Shown here one piece after another: positions 53,899-63,607 of a DNA stretch of 64,000 nt; positions within the stretch are counted from its first letter, which is position 1; each line of letters opens with the position of its first letter. The stretch is from Opitutales bacterium. GTDB lineage: Bacteria > Verrucomicrobiota > Verrucomicrobiia > Opitutales > UBA2995. Made by a program: the position numbers and the translations under genes. The DNA lies in NCBI GenBank assembly GCA_022824405.1, contig JAJDZZ010000015.1, positions 63,315 to 127,314 of the forward strand, read 5' to 3'. The notes below the pieces were generated by a model, which was not told where the DNA came from, searched no databases, and worked only from the letters and a program-made list of their open reading frames with translations.

Positions 53899-54034
53899 CT
53901 ATGTCCACGAATAGCACGGATGGCTACGGATTAGAATCCAGAATTGAACCGCAGATTACGCGGATGAGCACAGATTCTCTTATTGGTTTTTTGCATTTGT
54001 GGTAATTCTCACTCCAAATCTCAACACCTTCAAC
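53899..54034 (+). repeat. 125-bp interspersed unit, copy 2
   Basis: Closely matches about 39961-40087: words such as GAACCGCAGATT, GCGGATGAGC, GCAGATTCTCTTATTGGT and CTCAACACCT in the same order and orientation. It ends at the glycine dehydrogenase stop codon region. Short related words (ACGGATTACACGGAT) also occur at 57826-57856 and 62553-62583. Confidence 0.75.
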
Positions 54035-57000
54035 CTTCAGCCTTTCCCTTCTCCAGGATTTTCCGGTATATTTCATCGATGGAATGAGCTTGGAGTTCGG
54101 GGGCGGGAATCCGGTTCACCGGAATATTCGGCAGTCTGGAAAGGGGCTCCCGCAATTGCAATTGGCGGTTCGCCGCCACTTCATCAACCCGGTCGACCGG
54201 GGTGAAGAGGGGAACTTTGTGCAGGACATCGGGGTGTTTCCGAATAATTAGAAGTATTTTAATCACCGCTTCGGCAAAGCGGTCCAATTCGGTTTTGGAG
54301 TAACTTTCCGTGGGTTCGAACATCATCCCGTAAACCTCCGGAAAGGCTACCGTGGGGGGATGAAATCCAAAATCGAGGAAGAGCTTGCCAATGCGGGGAA
54401 TGACGGCGTTTTTTGGGATCCCGGCCTCTTCCAGGCGCTGGAAGTCGGAGTCCTCCAAGGTCAAAATAAATTCATGCATTCGAGGGGCCGAAGCGGAATG
54501 CGACGGCAGGCTGGGAAAGTGTTCCCCCAATTTTTTGTGCAGGTAGCGCGCCGACAAGACGGCTACCCCCGACATGCGGCGAACCCCCGACTGGCCCAAG
54601 CGAAGGAGGTAGGCCAGACAACGAATCTTGTGGGCGAAGTTTCCCCAATGCCGGTGAAAAGACCCGATGGATAAGGTTGGTTTCACCGGGACATACCTGC
54701 CGTCGATTTTCTCGATCCGGTAACCGGGCAGGAAATCGACCAGTTTTTCCCCCACCGCCACGATGGCATCGCCGGGACCGCCTCCGCCGTGCGGAATGGT
54801 CCAGGTCTTGTGTAAATTGCTGTGAACGGCGTCGACTCCGAGAGCTGCCAGGTCGACCCATCCGGCGATGGCGTTCATGTTGGCGCCGTCCATGAAGACC
54901 AGTCCCCCGGCTCGGTGAATCAATTCGGCCATGGCCCTGAAATTGTTTTCGAAGATGCCCCCCGTGTTGGGATTGGTCACCATGATCCCGGCCACGTGTT
55001 GCCCGTGGCGGTTCAGGTAGTTGCGCAGTCCTTCCATTTCGATCTGCCCGGTTTCATCGGCTTCGAGATAGGCGATCCCGGCCTCGCAGCCGTCCATCTT
55101 CTTGCTGACGTATCCCGCCATGGTGGCGGTGGCAAAATTAGTGCCGTGAGCGCTTCGGGGAATCAGAACGACGTCGCGTTGGGTATCACCACGGGTCCTG
55201 TGGTAAGCCTGAAACAGCTTGATCCCCACCAGTTCCCCCTGGGCTCCGGCCACGGGTTGGGTCGTGACCCCGGCCAAGCCGGTAATTCCCTTGAACCATT
55301 CCTGGATTTCGTAGAGGGCCCGAAGATTGCCCTGGACGTCTTCGATGGGGGCCTGTGGATGGGTATGAGCGAATCCTGGCAAGGAGGCGGCCCAGTCGTT
55401 GATGTGGGGATTGTACTTCATAGTGCACGATCCCAGGGGGTAGCAGGTGTCGTCCGGGCTGATGTTCAGTTGCCCCAGCCCATCGTAATAGGCCTTCAAT
55501 TCGTCCAGCGTCACATCCGGTAGTTCGAGGGGAGCATGGCGAATCTGGTCCGGCGGGAGCGGGGCGGGTTCAATTTCCTCGCGGGTAGCTCCGCCCAGCG
55601 CTCCGCTGAGAAAGTCAACCAGTTCATCCACGTCCCCGATGGAGTGAAGGTCGTTGAAGGAAAGTTTGAGAAAATTCCCCCCTTGGCCCTTGAGGCGCGG
55701 AGTGACGTCGACCCCGATATGCAATCCGGCCGCACTGGCCTCGGCGATGAGTTGATGGGCAGGGTGGGGTAATTCAATGACGAATTCATTGAAAAACGGC
55801 GCATCCCGGAAGGGAAAGGATACCTCCTGCAGTCGGGAGAGGCGTCTAAAGGCATAATGAGCGTATCGCCGGGCCGATTGGCAGGCCTCGGCCATGCCCT
55901 CGTCCCCGCGCTGGAGGATCGCGGCTCCCACGATGGTGGCGATAAAGGCCTGATTGGAACAGATGTTGGAGGTGGCTTTCTCCTTGCGTATGTGCTGCTC
56001 CCGGGTGGAGAGGACCATGACCCGGCATTCCCGTCCCTTCATATCCAGAGCCTTGCCCACGTAACGGCCCGGAGATTTGCGGATATCCCTTTTGACCTTC
56101 CGGTTCAGGCGCACCCCGAAAAGCCCCAGGCCGGGCCCGCCGAAATTCGGGGCCAGGCCGAGATGCTGCCCCTCTCCTACGATCATGTCGGCGCCGGATC
56201 GGCCATAGTCGGATGGAGGTTTCAATCCACCTCGGGCCAGCAACATGGGATCGATCACGGCGATACTTTTTACCCCGAGGTCATGGGCGGTATTCGATAG
56301 CAAATCGACGTCTTCCAGGATACCCAGATGATTGACCTGATTATAGACAACCCCGGCCAGGCGTTTCCCCAGGTCTCCGGCAATTCTTTCAATTTCGCCG
56401 CAATCCGTCCGGCCGGTTTGCAGATCCAGGGGAGCCCAGACAACGTGGAGTTGCGTGTCCTGCAACAGGGTTTCGATCACTTCCCGATCGCCCGGGAAAA
56501 TGCCTTCCGACACGATAACGGTGTCCGGGTTGCGGGCCATCCTCATGGCGGCGCATATCGCTTCGAAGATGGCGGTCGAGCGGTCGTAGAGCGAAGAGTT
56601 GACCGCTTCAAATTGCGTCAGCTCGGACATGCAGCATTGGTAGATCCAATGAGTCAGGAGGGTGCCCTGACTGCGCTCCGGTTGATAGGGAGTATAGGAA
56701 GTGGTCAGATTCCTTATGCCGCAAACGTAGGGAACGATTTCCGGAACTTTGAACTGGGGCAAACCATCGCCCAGAAAAGAGGTTTTCAGGTGGTTTTCTT
56801 CGGACCGGCTTTGCAGGGTCGCGGCCAACTCGTCGTACTCCAGTTCACCCGGCAAGGGTGGGGGACGGGAGAATTTGACCTCCAGAGGAATATGTTCGAA
56901 CAGATCCGCCAGCCGCTGCAGGCCGAGATCCTGCAACATGGATTGGATCTCTTCCTCGGAGGCAGAAATGTAGTGGCGTTTGAGTTCCCTGGGCAGGCGC

Positions 57001-57080
57001 CCGGGATGATAGTTCAAGGCGGGAATGGGTTCAGCGGTCGTGGCCATTTGGGCAGGAATGGGATCGAATCGAGAAACCAT
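54030..57080 (-). CDS. gcvP: glycine dehydrogenase P-protein, fusion of the A and B subunit types
   Basis: 1016 residues, ATG at 57080 with AAGG 8 nt upstream. The PLP enzyme of the glycine cleavage system, which decarboxylates glycine and passes the aminomethyl group to lipoyl-GcvH. Residues 1-490 resemble the separate A subunit (YISASEEEIQSMLQDLG, PYVCGIRNLTTSYTPYQPE, MIVGEGQHLGLAPNFGGPG), residues about 510-1000 the B subunit (DDTCYPLGSCTMKYNPHIND, VAGAQGELVG, IPRSAHGTNFATATMAGY, MVTNPNTGGIFENNF, and the PLP-Lys region NLHKTWTIPHGGGGPG). Most bacteria have either two genes or the longer E. coli-type fusion, whose sequence differs; this protein looks like an independent joining of the two-gene type. 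gcvT and gcvH are not adjacent. Confidence 0.92.
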   Translation of the reverse strand: MVSRFDPIPAQMATTAEPIPALNYHPGRLPRELKRHYISASEEEIQSMLQDLGLQRLADLFEHIPLEVKFSRPPPLPGELEYDELAATLQSRSEENHLKTSFLGDGLPQFKVPEIVPYVCGIRNLTTSYTPYQPERSQGTLLTHWIYQCCMSELTQFEAVNSSLYDRSTAIFEAICAAMRMARNPDTVIVSEGIFPGDREVIETLLQDTQLHVVWAPLDLQTGRTDCGEIERIAGDLGKRLAGVVYNQVNHLGILEDVDLLSNTAHDLGVKSIAVIDPMLLARGGLKPPSDYGRSGADMIVGEGQHLGLAPNFGGPGLGLFGVRLNRKVKRDIRKSPGRYVGKALDMKGRECRVMVLSTREQHIRKEKATSNICSNQAFIATIVGAAILQRGDEGMAEACQSARRYAHYAFRRLSRLQEVSFPFRDAPFFNEFVIELPHPAHQLIAEASAAGLHIGVDVTPRLKGQGGNFLKLSFNDLHSIGDVDELVDFLSGALGGATREEIEPAPLPPDQIRHAPLELPDVTLDELKAYYDGLGQLNISPDDTCYPLGSCTMKYNPHINDWAASLPGFAHTHPQAPIEDVQGNLRALYEIQEWFKGITGLAGVTTQPVAGAQGELVGIKLFQAYHRTRGDTQRDVVLIPRSAHGTNFATATMAGYVSKKMDGCEAGIAYLEADETGQIEMEGLRNYLNRHGQHVAGIMVTNPNTGGIFENNFRAMAELIHRAGGLVFMDGANMNAIAGWVDLAALGVDAVHSNLHKTWTIPHGGGGPGDAIVAVGEKLVDFLPGYRIEKIDGRYVPVKPTLSIGSFHRHWGNFAHKIRCLAYLLRLGQSGVRRMSGVAVLSARYLHKKLGEHFPSLPSHSASAPRMHEFILTLEDSDFQRLEEAGIPKNAVIPRIGKLFLDFGFHPPTVAFPEVYGMMFEPTESYSKTELDRFAEAVIKILLIIRKHPDVLHKVPLFTPVDRVDEVAANRQLQLREPLSRLPNIPVNRIPAPELQAHSIDEIYRKILEKGKAEG

Positions 57081-57135
57081 TTAATTAACCTTGTTTCCAT
57101 GGACTCAATGAGAATGTTCTTTCTTGTCCCAAGAA

Positions 57136-57786
57136 ATGAAAAAAACTGAACGCGCAGCCTACATTTCCGGTTATTTGAACCGCCTTTATCCGGAAACTCC
57201 CATTCCCCTCCATCACCGGGACCCCTACACCTTGCTGATCGCCGTTTTGCTCTCCGCCCAATGTACGGACGTGCGGGTAAATCAGGTGACCCCGCAACTG
57301 TTCCAACGGGCCGATAATGCCCAGGCCATGGCCGAAGTGCCGGTCGAAGAGATCGAGGCCATAATCAGGCCGTGTGGACTCGCACCCCGAAAGTCCAAGG
57401 CAATTTCCGCCTTGTCACGCATATTGGTGGACAAATATTCCGGCCGGGTTCCGACTTCCATGGAGGCCTTGGAAGCTCTGCCCGGGGTGGGGCATAAAAC
57501 CGCCTCCGTGGTCGTGTCCCAAGCCTTCGGAATGCCTGCCTTTCCGGTGGATACCCACATCCACCGTTTGGCCCAGCGCTGGAAACTGACTTCAGGAAAA
57601 AACGTGGTCCAAACCGAGCGCGACCTGAAGCGGCTGTTTCCCGAGTCGACTTGGAACCGCCTTCACCTTCAGATCATTTTTTATGGCAGAGAGCATTGTA
57701 CCGCCCGCGGTTGTGATGGCCGAAAATGCGAACTCTGCCGGATCCTCTTCCCCAACCGAAAATCCCCCGTCATCACCCGAAAGTGA
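57136..57786 (+). CDS. nth: endonuclease III
   Basis: 216 residues from the ATG at 57136 (a TTG at 57124 is also in frame). HhH-GPD glycosylase/AP-lyase removing oxidised pyrimidines. Seen: LLIAVLLSAQCTDVRVNQV, LPGVGHKTASVVVSQAFG (catalytic Lys) and FPVDTHIHRLAQRW (catalytic Asp). The C-terminal iron-sulfur region has four Cys, but spaced C-x4-C-x4-C-x2-C (HCTARGCDGRKCELC) instead of the usual C-x6-C-x2-C-x5-C, so cluster binding should be tested. Divergent from gcvP, with 55 bp between the starts. Confidence 0.92.
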   Translation: MKKTERAAYISGYLNRLYPETPIPLHHRDPYTLLIAVLLSAQCTDVRVNQVTPQLFQRADNAQAMAEVPVEEIEAIIRPCGLAPRKSKAISALSRILVDKYSGRVPTSMEALEALPGVGHKTASVVVSQAFGMPAFPVDTHIHRLAQRWKLTSGKNVVQTERDLKRLFPESTWNRLHLQIIFYGREHCTARGCDGRKCELCRILFPNRKSPVITRK

Positions 57787-58027
57787 CATCGCCTCTCGTG
57801 AAGAACGCAGAAACATGAAAAAACTACGGATTACACGGATGGGCACGGATTAGAAATGGCCTCTCACAAAGCTCGCCAAGAACGCAAAGGGGAGAAGGAA
57901 AAAACCACAGAGGGGGAGAAAAAGGAAAAAGGAAAAAGGAAGAAGGATGAAGGCTGGATATTATTCGTGATCCCTTTTGGCTGTCCCTTTGCGCCTCTTT
58001 GCGAGATTCCCCCTGAATCCTCAGAAG
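57787..58027. other. intergenic repeat DNA between nth and the thermonuclease-like gene
   Basis: Includes ACTACGGATTACACGGATGG, a word shared with the interspersed units, and a purine-rich AAGGAAAAAGG stretch. Open frames here are Lys/Glu-rich and not credible genes. Confidence 0.5.
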
Positions 58028-58561
58028 TTAATCTTCTTCTCCTTCCCAGGGCGGCGATGGCTCCTCATCGGCCCACAAACCCTTCTTTTCGGATTGGGCG
58101 GTCAGGTTGAGTTCCTCGTAGTAGGGATTGTTCTCGGAGTGGGGCTTGTAATACCAGGCCCAACCCGCTTTCATGAGCGCTTCGTTCAGGCTCACGTTTT
58201 CGTGGTTGTAAACCTCCCCGCGAAGGCCCGATTCCCCTTCCCGGAAGAATTCCAGAACGCGCACTGGCTCGTCCCCGACCAGATTCCGCACGAAGGAAAG
58301 GGCTTCATCCCCACCGGGATCTTCCGGCGATGGGGTGTCTACCGCATTCAGCCGGACCCGCACCGTTTCCTCCGGCAATCGCACCATAAGGGTGTCCCCT
58401 TCCAGGAATTCCAACACCTCGCCCATTTGCCCGGCCGAATTCACCCATCGGCGCATCAGGCTTCCCTCGCCCGACTGCACCTTCCTGAAGTGCAGGAGAA
58501 ACATGATGGCCAGGCAGGAAAACAGGAAGCCGATGCCAAAAATCATCAAACGCTCTTTCAT
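58028..58561 (-). CDS. thermonuclease-like (SNase fold) membrane-anchored protein
   Basis: 177 residues, ATG at 58561. An N-terminal transmembrane segment (LMIFGIGFLFSCLAIMFLLHF) then an SNase-like OB domain: VLEFLEGDTLMVRLPEETVRVRLNAVDTPSPEDPGG (Arg and Asp in the expected loop), NLVGDEPVRVL, EGESGLRGEVY, LNEALMKAGWAWYYKP, and LTAQSEKKGLWADEE. Residue match to staphylococcal nuclease Arg35/Asp40 looks reasonable; the Glu43 position is offset (SPED). Might act on nucleic acid in the periplasm. C-terminal tail acidic. Stands alone between repeat regions. Confidence 0.75.
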   Translation of the reverse strand: MKERLMIFGIGFLFSCLAIMFLLHFRKVQSGEGSLMRRWVNSAGQMGEVLEFLEGDTLMVRLPEETVRVRLNAVDTPSPEDPGGDEALSFVRNLVGDEPVRVLEFFREGESGLRGEVYNHENVSLNEALMKAGWAWYYKPHSENNPYYEELNLTAQSEKKGLWADEEPSPPWEGEED

Positions 58562-58655
58562 GCTGTGTAATCCGGTATGAAAGGCCCTGAATTCATTTCA
58601 AGGACTGATTTCACCCTGGAGGAACTTTTTTTAAGATAACCGAGTCCCAGTGGAA

Positions 58656-58880
58656 ATGGAACAACCCTTTATTCCTTCGTTGAAACAGGTGGCAGAGGCG
58701 GCCGAAAAGTTGCCCATACCCGATCTGTGGCCGGAAGATTCCTACCTCATCCCCATCGCTAACAGTCACACCGAACAAGACCTCAAATTCGATAAACTCG
58801 CCTTCCGAAACCTGGATAAGGAAGTGTGTTACCATTGGGTCTACGATGGAAAAGTGACTGTCGAAACAACCACTCCCTGA
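58656..58880 (+). CDS. small hypothetical protein
   Basis: 74 residues from the ATG at 58656 (a GTG start at 58650 adds two). Acidic, without signal peptide or membrane segment: PSLKQVAEAAEKLPIPDLW, YLIPIANSHTEQDLKF and CYHWVYDGKVTVETT. No family recognised. It lies 18 bp before a lipoprotein gene on the same strand, which supports it being real. The codon usage looks like a gene, but an annotation error cannot be excluded. Confidence 0.5.
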   Translation: MEQPFIPSLKQVAEAAEKLPIPDLWPEDSYLIPIANSHTEQDLKFDKLAFRNLDKEVCYHWVYDGKVTVETTTP

Positions 58881-58898
58881 ACTGACTTGAAGACCCTG

Positions 58899-59405
58899 AT
58901 GAGAAAATCTTATTTGCTCCTCGTCACCTTGCCCCTGCTCATCGGCGGTTGCGCGGCCAGGGAGGAAACCGTGCATATTGAACCGAAAAGTGTACCGATC
59001 CCTCAGCCGGTCGATCCACAACCCGTTCCATCCGCACCCCCACCCATCCAACCGGAAACGCCGCTCCCGCCCGAACCAAAGCCCTTAGCCCCTCCCGCCG
59101 TCGCGACAGGTGGCGCCCCAGCCGCGGAAACAATCGCACTTCCCCAACCCCAGGCCGAGGCTCCGGCCCAGGCCGCGGTCGACCGGAGCATTACCATAGT
59201 CGGCACCATACAATACGTGGAATTGGAAGGCGGATTTTTCGGCATCGTTACCGAGGAGGGGACCAAGTATTTTCCCCAATACCTGGCGCCCGATTTCAAG
59301 GTGGACGGATTGCCCGTGAGAGTAGACGCCATGCCTGAAGAACAGGCCATCGGCATCCAGATGTGGGGCGTCCCCATAAGGATTATCAGCATCAGACCAG
59401 GGTGA
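58899..59405 (+). CDS. proline-rich lipoprotein, function unknown
   Basis: 168 residues from the ATG at 58899. Signal with lipobox (LLLVTLPLLIGGC, Cys at about 19). Residues 35-95 are a Pro/Ala/Gln-rich linker (PQPVDPQPVPSAPPP, PETPLPPEPKPLAPP), likely a flexible spacer across the periplasm. The C-terminal 65 residues look folded: SITIVGTIQYVELEGGFFGIVTEEGTKYFPQYLAP, then VRVDAMPEEQAIGIQMWG and VPIRIIS, beta-rich. No family identified. Just upstream of clpB but separated by 224 bp, so not obviously co-transcribed. Confidence 0.75.
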   Translation: MRKSYLLLVTLPLLIGGCAAREETVHIEPKSVPIPQPVDPQPVPSAPPPIQPETPLPPEPKPLAPPAVATGGAPAAETIALPQPQAEAPAQAAVDRSITIVGTIQYVELEGGFFGIVTEEGTKYFPQYLAPDFKVDGLPVRVDAMPEEQAIGIQMWGVPIRIISIRPG

Positions 59406-59629
59406 TAATATGCGCCATTTAGTCGCTTTTTTTCGGGGGAAATTTTCAGAGATAAAAAAGGGACAAAAAGTCACTTAATTTAAGGTTTTGGCGCGATTCT
59501 TCCTGGGCTTAATTCTTTTGGGACAACAGGAATAGTTCCATAACCCTTTGCGTTTCAAAGACTAAATGCCGTCTTTTCTTTCGAGCGGGAATTGCCTGCA
59601 GCGGTATGGTTTATGCATAATAGCCTGGC

Positions 59630-62239
59630 ATGAATACGCAGAAATTTACCGAAAAAGCCATGACGGCGCTCGGGGAGGCCCAGCATTTTGCCCAAACGTC
59701 CGGGCATCCCGAAGTCGACACCCTGCACCTGCTCAAGGCGTTGGTTGAGCAGGAGAACGGGATTGTAGAGGATTTGTTGAAACACATTTCTCTGTCCCCC
59801 AATGCCCTCTCCCTGGCTCTGGACCGCGAGCTGGAAAAACTTCCCAAAACGTCCGGAAGCGTAGATGCATCCAGGACTTACCTGACCCGGGCCCTCAATC
59901 GGGCCCTGGCCGAGGCCGAGAAGGAGGCCGGTCGCCTCAAGGACGAATTCATCAGTGTCGAACACCTCATGCTGGGGTTGCTGGAGGTGGCCGAACCGGC
60001 CGCTCTGAACCGGCTTTTCAAGAATTTTGCTTTGGACAAGTCGCGCCTGATGAAGGCCCTCGCCGAAATTCGCGGAAACCAGCGGGTGACCTCTCCCCAT
60101 CCGGAAGCCACTTACAATGTGCTTAAGAAATACGGGGTCGATCTGGTCGAGTTGGCCCGGGCCAACAAGATGGATCCGGTAATCGGCCGGGATGAGGAAA
60201 TCCGCCACGTCATTCGGATCCTCTCCCGCAAGACCAAGAACAATCCGGTCCTGATCGGCGAGCCCGGGGTGGGGAAGACCGCCATTGTGGAGGGATTGGC
60301 CCAGCGCATCGTGCGGGGGGATGTCCCGGAGGGGTTGAAGGACCGAATCGTATTTGCCCTCGACATGGGGGCCTTGATCGCCGGGGCAAAATTTCGGGGC
60401 GAATTCGAGGAGCGTCTAAAGGCGGTGCTCAAGGAGATCAGGGAAAGCGAGGGGCGCGTATTGCTCTTCGTCGACGAGCTGCACACCATCGTCGGGGCCG
60501 GTAAGGCGGAAGGCGCCATGGATGCGGGAAATCTGCTCAAACCCATGTTGGCCCGAGGGGAGTTGCATTGTATCGGCGCCACGACCTTGGACGAATACCG
60601 CAAGCACGTGGAAAAAGACGCCGCGTTGGAGCGACGCTTCCAAACCATATTGGTCGATCAACCCTCTGTGGAGGAGACCATTTCAATTCTACGGGGATTG
60701 AAGGAGCGGTTTGAGCTGCATCACGGCGTCCGCATTCAGGACAACGCATTGGTGCAGGCCGCCGTGCTGTCCAATCGCTATATCTCCGACCGGTTCCTTC
60801 CCGATAAGGCTATCGACCTCATGGACGAAGCCTGTGCCACCATCCGTACCGAAATCGACAGCGTTCCCGCCGAATTGGACGCCCTGCAACGAAAAGTCCT
60901 GCAATTGGAAATCGAGGAGACCGCCCTGAACCAGGAAAAAGACGACGCCAGCAGGCGCCGCTTATCCGATTTGAAACGCGAGTTGGCCAACGCTCGTGAA
61001 GCGGCCGATGATTTGAGCCGGCAATGGGGAGGGGAGAAGGAAGCCTTGAGTCGGGTCCAGCGCCTGCGGGAAGAATTGGAAAAGACCCGCCACGAGATGA
61101 AAAATGCCGAACAGGCCTACGACCTGAATCGCGTGGCCGAATTGCACCATGGGAAAATTCCCCAATTGGAAGCCGAACTGGCCCAACTGGAGTATTCTTC
61201 CACAAAGAAGTCCCAATTGTTCAAGGAGGAAGTATCGGCCGAGGAAATCGCCGAAATCGTGGCCCGTTGGACCGGCGTTCCCGTGACCCGACTCTTGCAG
61301 GGTGAAAAGGAAAAGCTGCTCCATTTGGACGATGCCCTGCATAAGCGGGTAATCGGGCAGGATGAAGCCGTCACCGCCGTATCAGAATCCATTCTGCGGG
61401 CCCGGTCCGGCATAAAGGACCCTCGGCGTCCCATCGGATCGTTCCTGTTTCTCGGTCCCACCGGGGTCGGCAAAACCGAACTGGCCAAAGCTCTCTCCGA
61501 GGAGTTGTTCGATTCGGAAGACAACATCGTGCGCATCGACATGTCCGAATACATGGAAAAACATTCCGTGGCCCGGTTGATCGGAGCCCCTCCCGGTTAT
61601 ATCGGCTACGATGAAGGCGGACAGTTGACCGAGGCCGTTCGCAGAAAGCCCTATTCCGTCATCCTCTTCGACGAAATCGAGAAAGCCCATAACGATGTCT
61701 TCAACGTTCTCCTGCAAATACTGGACGACGGCCGCATCACCGACGCCCAGGGACGCACCGTCGACTTCAAGAACACCGTCGTCATCATGACCTCCAACCT
61801 GGGAAGCCATCGGCTCATGGACGGCGTCCACGGCGGCGCCATACCCGAATCCGTCCGGAAATCCATCTTCACCGAACTGCGCGGCTTTTTCCGCCCCGAG
61901 TTTCTCAATCGGATCGATGACACCCTCCTTTTCAAGCCCCTCACTCTGGAGGAAATCGAGCAGATCGTGGGACTGCTCCTGGCCGACCTGCAAAAGCGTC
62001 TGGACGACCGCGACATCAAACTCACCGTTTCGAATGCCGCCATCGAGTGGATAGCCGAAAAGGGATTCGATCCGGTCTTTGGAGCCCGGCCCTTGAAACG
62101 CTTCCTGCAAAAGCGCCTGGAAACCCTCTTGGCCAAAAAGCTCATCGCCGGGGAATTCACCGATGGGGACGAGATTGAAGTCGACCTCCACAACCGCGAC
62201 GACCTCGCCGTCCGCAAAATCACCCAACACGCCGCATAA
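59630..62239 (+). CDS. clpB: ATP-dependent chaperone ClpB
   Basis: 869 residues, ATG at 59630. AAA+ disaggregase working with DnaK. N-domain ([21 protein letters not shown]), NBD1 with [13 protein letters not shown] and [14 protein letters not shown], a coiled-coil M domain (about residues 410-520), NBD2 with [39 protein letters not shown] and the sensor-2 region [14 protein letters not shown]. The length equals ClpB, not ClpA/C. The 224 bp upstream show a possible -10-like TATGCATAAT close to the start; no clear heat-shock promoter or CIRCE inverted repeat was seen. Confidence 0.97.
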   Translation: MNTQKFTEKAMTALGEAQHFAQTSGHPEVDTLHLLKALVEQENGIVEDLLKHISLSPNALSLALDRELEKLPKTSGSVDASRTYLTRALNRALAEAEKEAGRLKDEFISVEHLMLGLLEVAEPAALNRLFKNFALDKSRLMKALAEIRGNQRVTSPHPEATYNVLKKYGVDLVELARANKMDPVIGRDEEIRHVIRILSRKTKNNPVLIGEPGVGKTAIVEGLAQRIVRGDVPEGLKDRIVFALDMGALIAGAKFRGEFEERLKAVLKEIRESEGRVLLFVDELHTIVGAGKAEGAMDAGNLLKPMLARGELHCIGATTLDEYRKHVEKDAALERRFQTILVDQPSVEETISILRGLKERFELHHGVRIQDNALVQAAVLSNRYISDRFLPDKAIDLMDEACATIRTEIDSVPAELDALQRKVLQLEIEETALNQEKDDASRRRLSDLKRELANAREAADDLSRQWGGEKEALSRVQRLREELEKTRHEMKNAEQAYDLNRVAELHHGKIPQLEAELAQLEYSSTKKSQLFKEEVSAEEIAEIVARWTGVPVTRLLQGEKEKLLHLDDALHKRVIGQDEAVTAVSESILRARSGIKDPRRPIGSFLFLGPTGVGKTELAKALSEELFDSEDNIVRIDMSEYMEKHSVARLIGAPPGYIGYDEGGQLTEAVRRKPYSVILFDEIEKAHNDVFNVLLQILDDGRITDAQGRTVDFKNTVVIMTSNLGSHRLMDGVHGGAIPESVRKSIFTELRGFFRPEFLNRIDDTLLFKPLTLEEIEQIVGLLLADLQKRLDDRDIKLTVSNAAIEWIAEKGFDPVFGARPLKRFLQKRLETLLAKKLIAGEFTDGDEIEVDLHNRDDLAVRKITQHAA

Positions 62240-62360
62240 CGAAGATGAACCACAAAAGGCGCCGGGGGCGCCAATTAGGAATGAGGAATTAAGAATTAGG
62301 AATGGGTTCTCGCCAAGATCGCCAAGGACGCAAAGAATTCCGGCTTTGCCTGAACAGGAG

Positions 62361-62474
62361 TTAACGGAGGGGGGACATTCCTGTCCCCCGCCAGGCCGTA
62401 GACCTATTGCGAAGGCGGGTCCCCCGCCATGTCTTTCGAGAGGGGACAGGAATGTCCCCCCCCCTCCGTTAACT
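62361..62474. repeat. large inverted repeat (about 28-nt arms)
   Basis: Left arm TTAACGGAGGGGGG, then ACATTCCTGTCCCC (to about 62388), is the reverse complement of 62442-62474 apart from three extra bases in the G run. The central segment includes another hairpin (GGCGGGTCCCCCGCC, 62414-62428). A cruciform or RNA hairpin element. Confidence 0.8.
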
Positions 62475-62668
62475 CTTTGCGCCTCTCCGCGATCTTTGCG
62501 AGATCCAATTCCTAATTCCTAATTGGCCCCTTCCTCCGCACTCCAACAAAAATACCACGGATTACACGGATTTCCACGGATAGGATAAATAGCCACAAAA
62601 GAGCACATCCGCCTCCGCCGAAGGTCTACAGCGTGACAGGGAAAACACAAAAACCCCATTGGAGGTTT

Positions 62669-62699
62669 GTAGGAGCGGGTTTATCCCGCGATTGCTCAG
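62669..62699. repeat. REPIN-like repeat, single arm (copy 3)
   Basis: GTAGGAGCGGGTTTATCCCG followed by CGATTGCTCAG, matching the left arm of copies 1 and 2; the loop and right arm are missing. Confidence 0.7.
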
Positions 62700-62870
62700 C
62701 TCAGTACCTCAGCATCTCAGTACCTCAAAATCCGTTCCCATCCGTGAAATCAGTGGTTTTTCTTCTCTATCCCAGCATCCAGTGTCTAGCATCTAGTATC
62801 CAGGACCCCATTCCTCATTCCTAATTCTTAATTGCGCCCCCGGCGCCTGTCCCCTCTGCGCCCTCTGTAG

Positions 62871-63500
62871 TTAATCTCTCCCAATCCCGTTGTCCTCTGC
62901 GCTCTCGGCGCTCTTGGTGAGAGTCAATTTCTTTTGGTTTTTTGAAAGGGAGTACAAATGTAGAAGCAGTTTACGCATGGCCGCAGCCATGGCGATTTCA
63001 TGAGGTTTTCCGCGCTTACGGAGTCCTTCAACGTGAGCTCGGATCACCGGGTTGTGGGTGGCGGCGTTTTTGGCGGCCATATAAAGAGATCTGCGAACTT
63101 TGGCCTTTCTTCCATGTATGTTACCCTTGCCGATTATCTTTCCGGTGTCTTTGTCAGAGGGTGCCACGCCGGCCAAGGCCACCAACTGGTTGCGTTTGTA
63201 CTGCGAGAGGTCGCCGAGATAGGCGAGGATGGTCCAGGAGGTTACCGGTCCTACCCCCTGAACCGATTGGAAAAGACGGTCCCGGTCGCTCATCTCCTGG
63301 TTATTGGCCAGAATCCCTTTTATGGCCTGATCGATGTCGTCGATTTCCTTTTGGAGGATCGCGATCACGCGTTGGATGGAAGCTTCTGTTGATGGATGAC
63401 TCTCGGCCAAGCGATTCTTCTCCTGAATTAGAATATGGTTCAGTTGAATTCGCCGGTCCATTAACACGGCTAAAGCCTGCCCATCTGCAGAAGGGACAAT
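62871..63500 (-). pseudogene. IS110-family transposase, C-terminal remnant
   Basis: Codons readable from about 63500 down to the stop at 62871: PSADGQALAVLMDRRIQLN and QEKNRLAE (the start of the C-terminal half), VQGVGPVTSWTILAYLGDL, LVALAGVAPSDKDTGK, GRKAKVRRSLYMAAKNAATH, and a helical C-terminus. This is the Transposase_20 part of IS110/IS116/IS902 enzymes. The N-terminal DEDD catalytic half is missing, and the DNA upstream becomes unrelated repeat sequence, so the element is dead. The longest ATG/GTG-started frame is 62871-63467 (GTG). Confidence 0.85.
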
Positions 63501-63607
63501 GGTATTTGGATGGGATTTAATCTTAAAAAAGGGGAGTAAATGACGACCTCAGCAACTGTGTCAGCCTGCATAACATCATTTTTGTTTTTTGGAAAGGGAA
63601 TGATGTT

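Larger units (their letters stand above)
62240..62870. other. repeat-rich intergenic region
   Basis: About 630 bp without a gene. In order: a GGCGCC-rich hairpin and A+T words, a large inverted repeat (62361-62474), words shared with the interspersed units (ACCACGGATTACACGGAT, 62553-62583), a REPIN-like left arm (62669-62699), and short imperfect direct repeats of CAGTACCTCAG and CAGCATC/TAGTATCCAG type. No promoter called. Confidence 0.6.

Noticed and set aside
57856..58110. Lys/Glu-rich plus-strand open frame
   Set aside because: Low-complexity, lies in repeat DNA, and overlaps the end of the thermonuclease-like gene on the other strand.
59592..59621. Promoter-like TTGCCT and CATAAT before clpB
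   Set aside because: The -10 would be only 8 nt from the start codon and promoter consensus in this phylum is uncertain; not strong enough to call.
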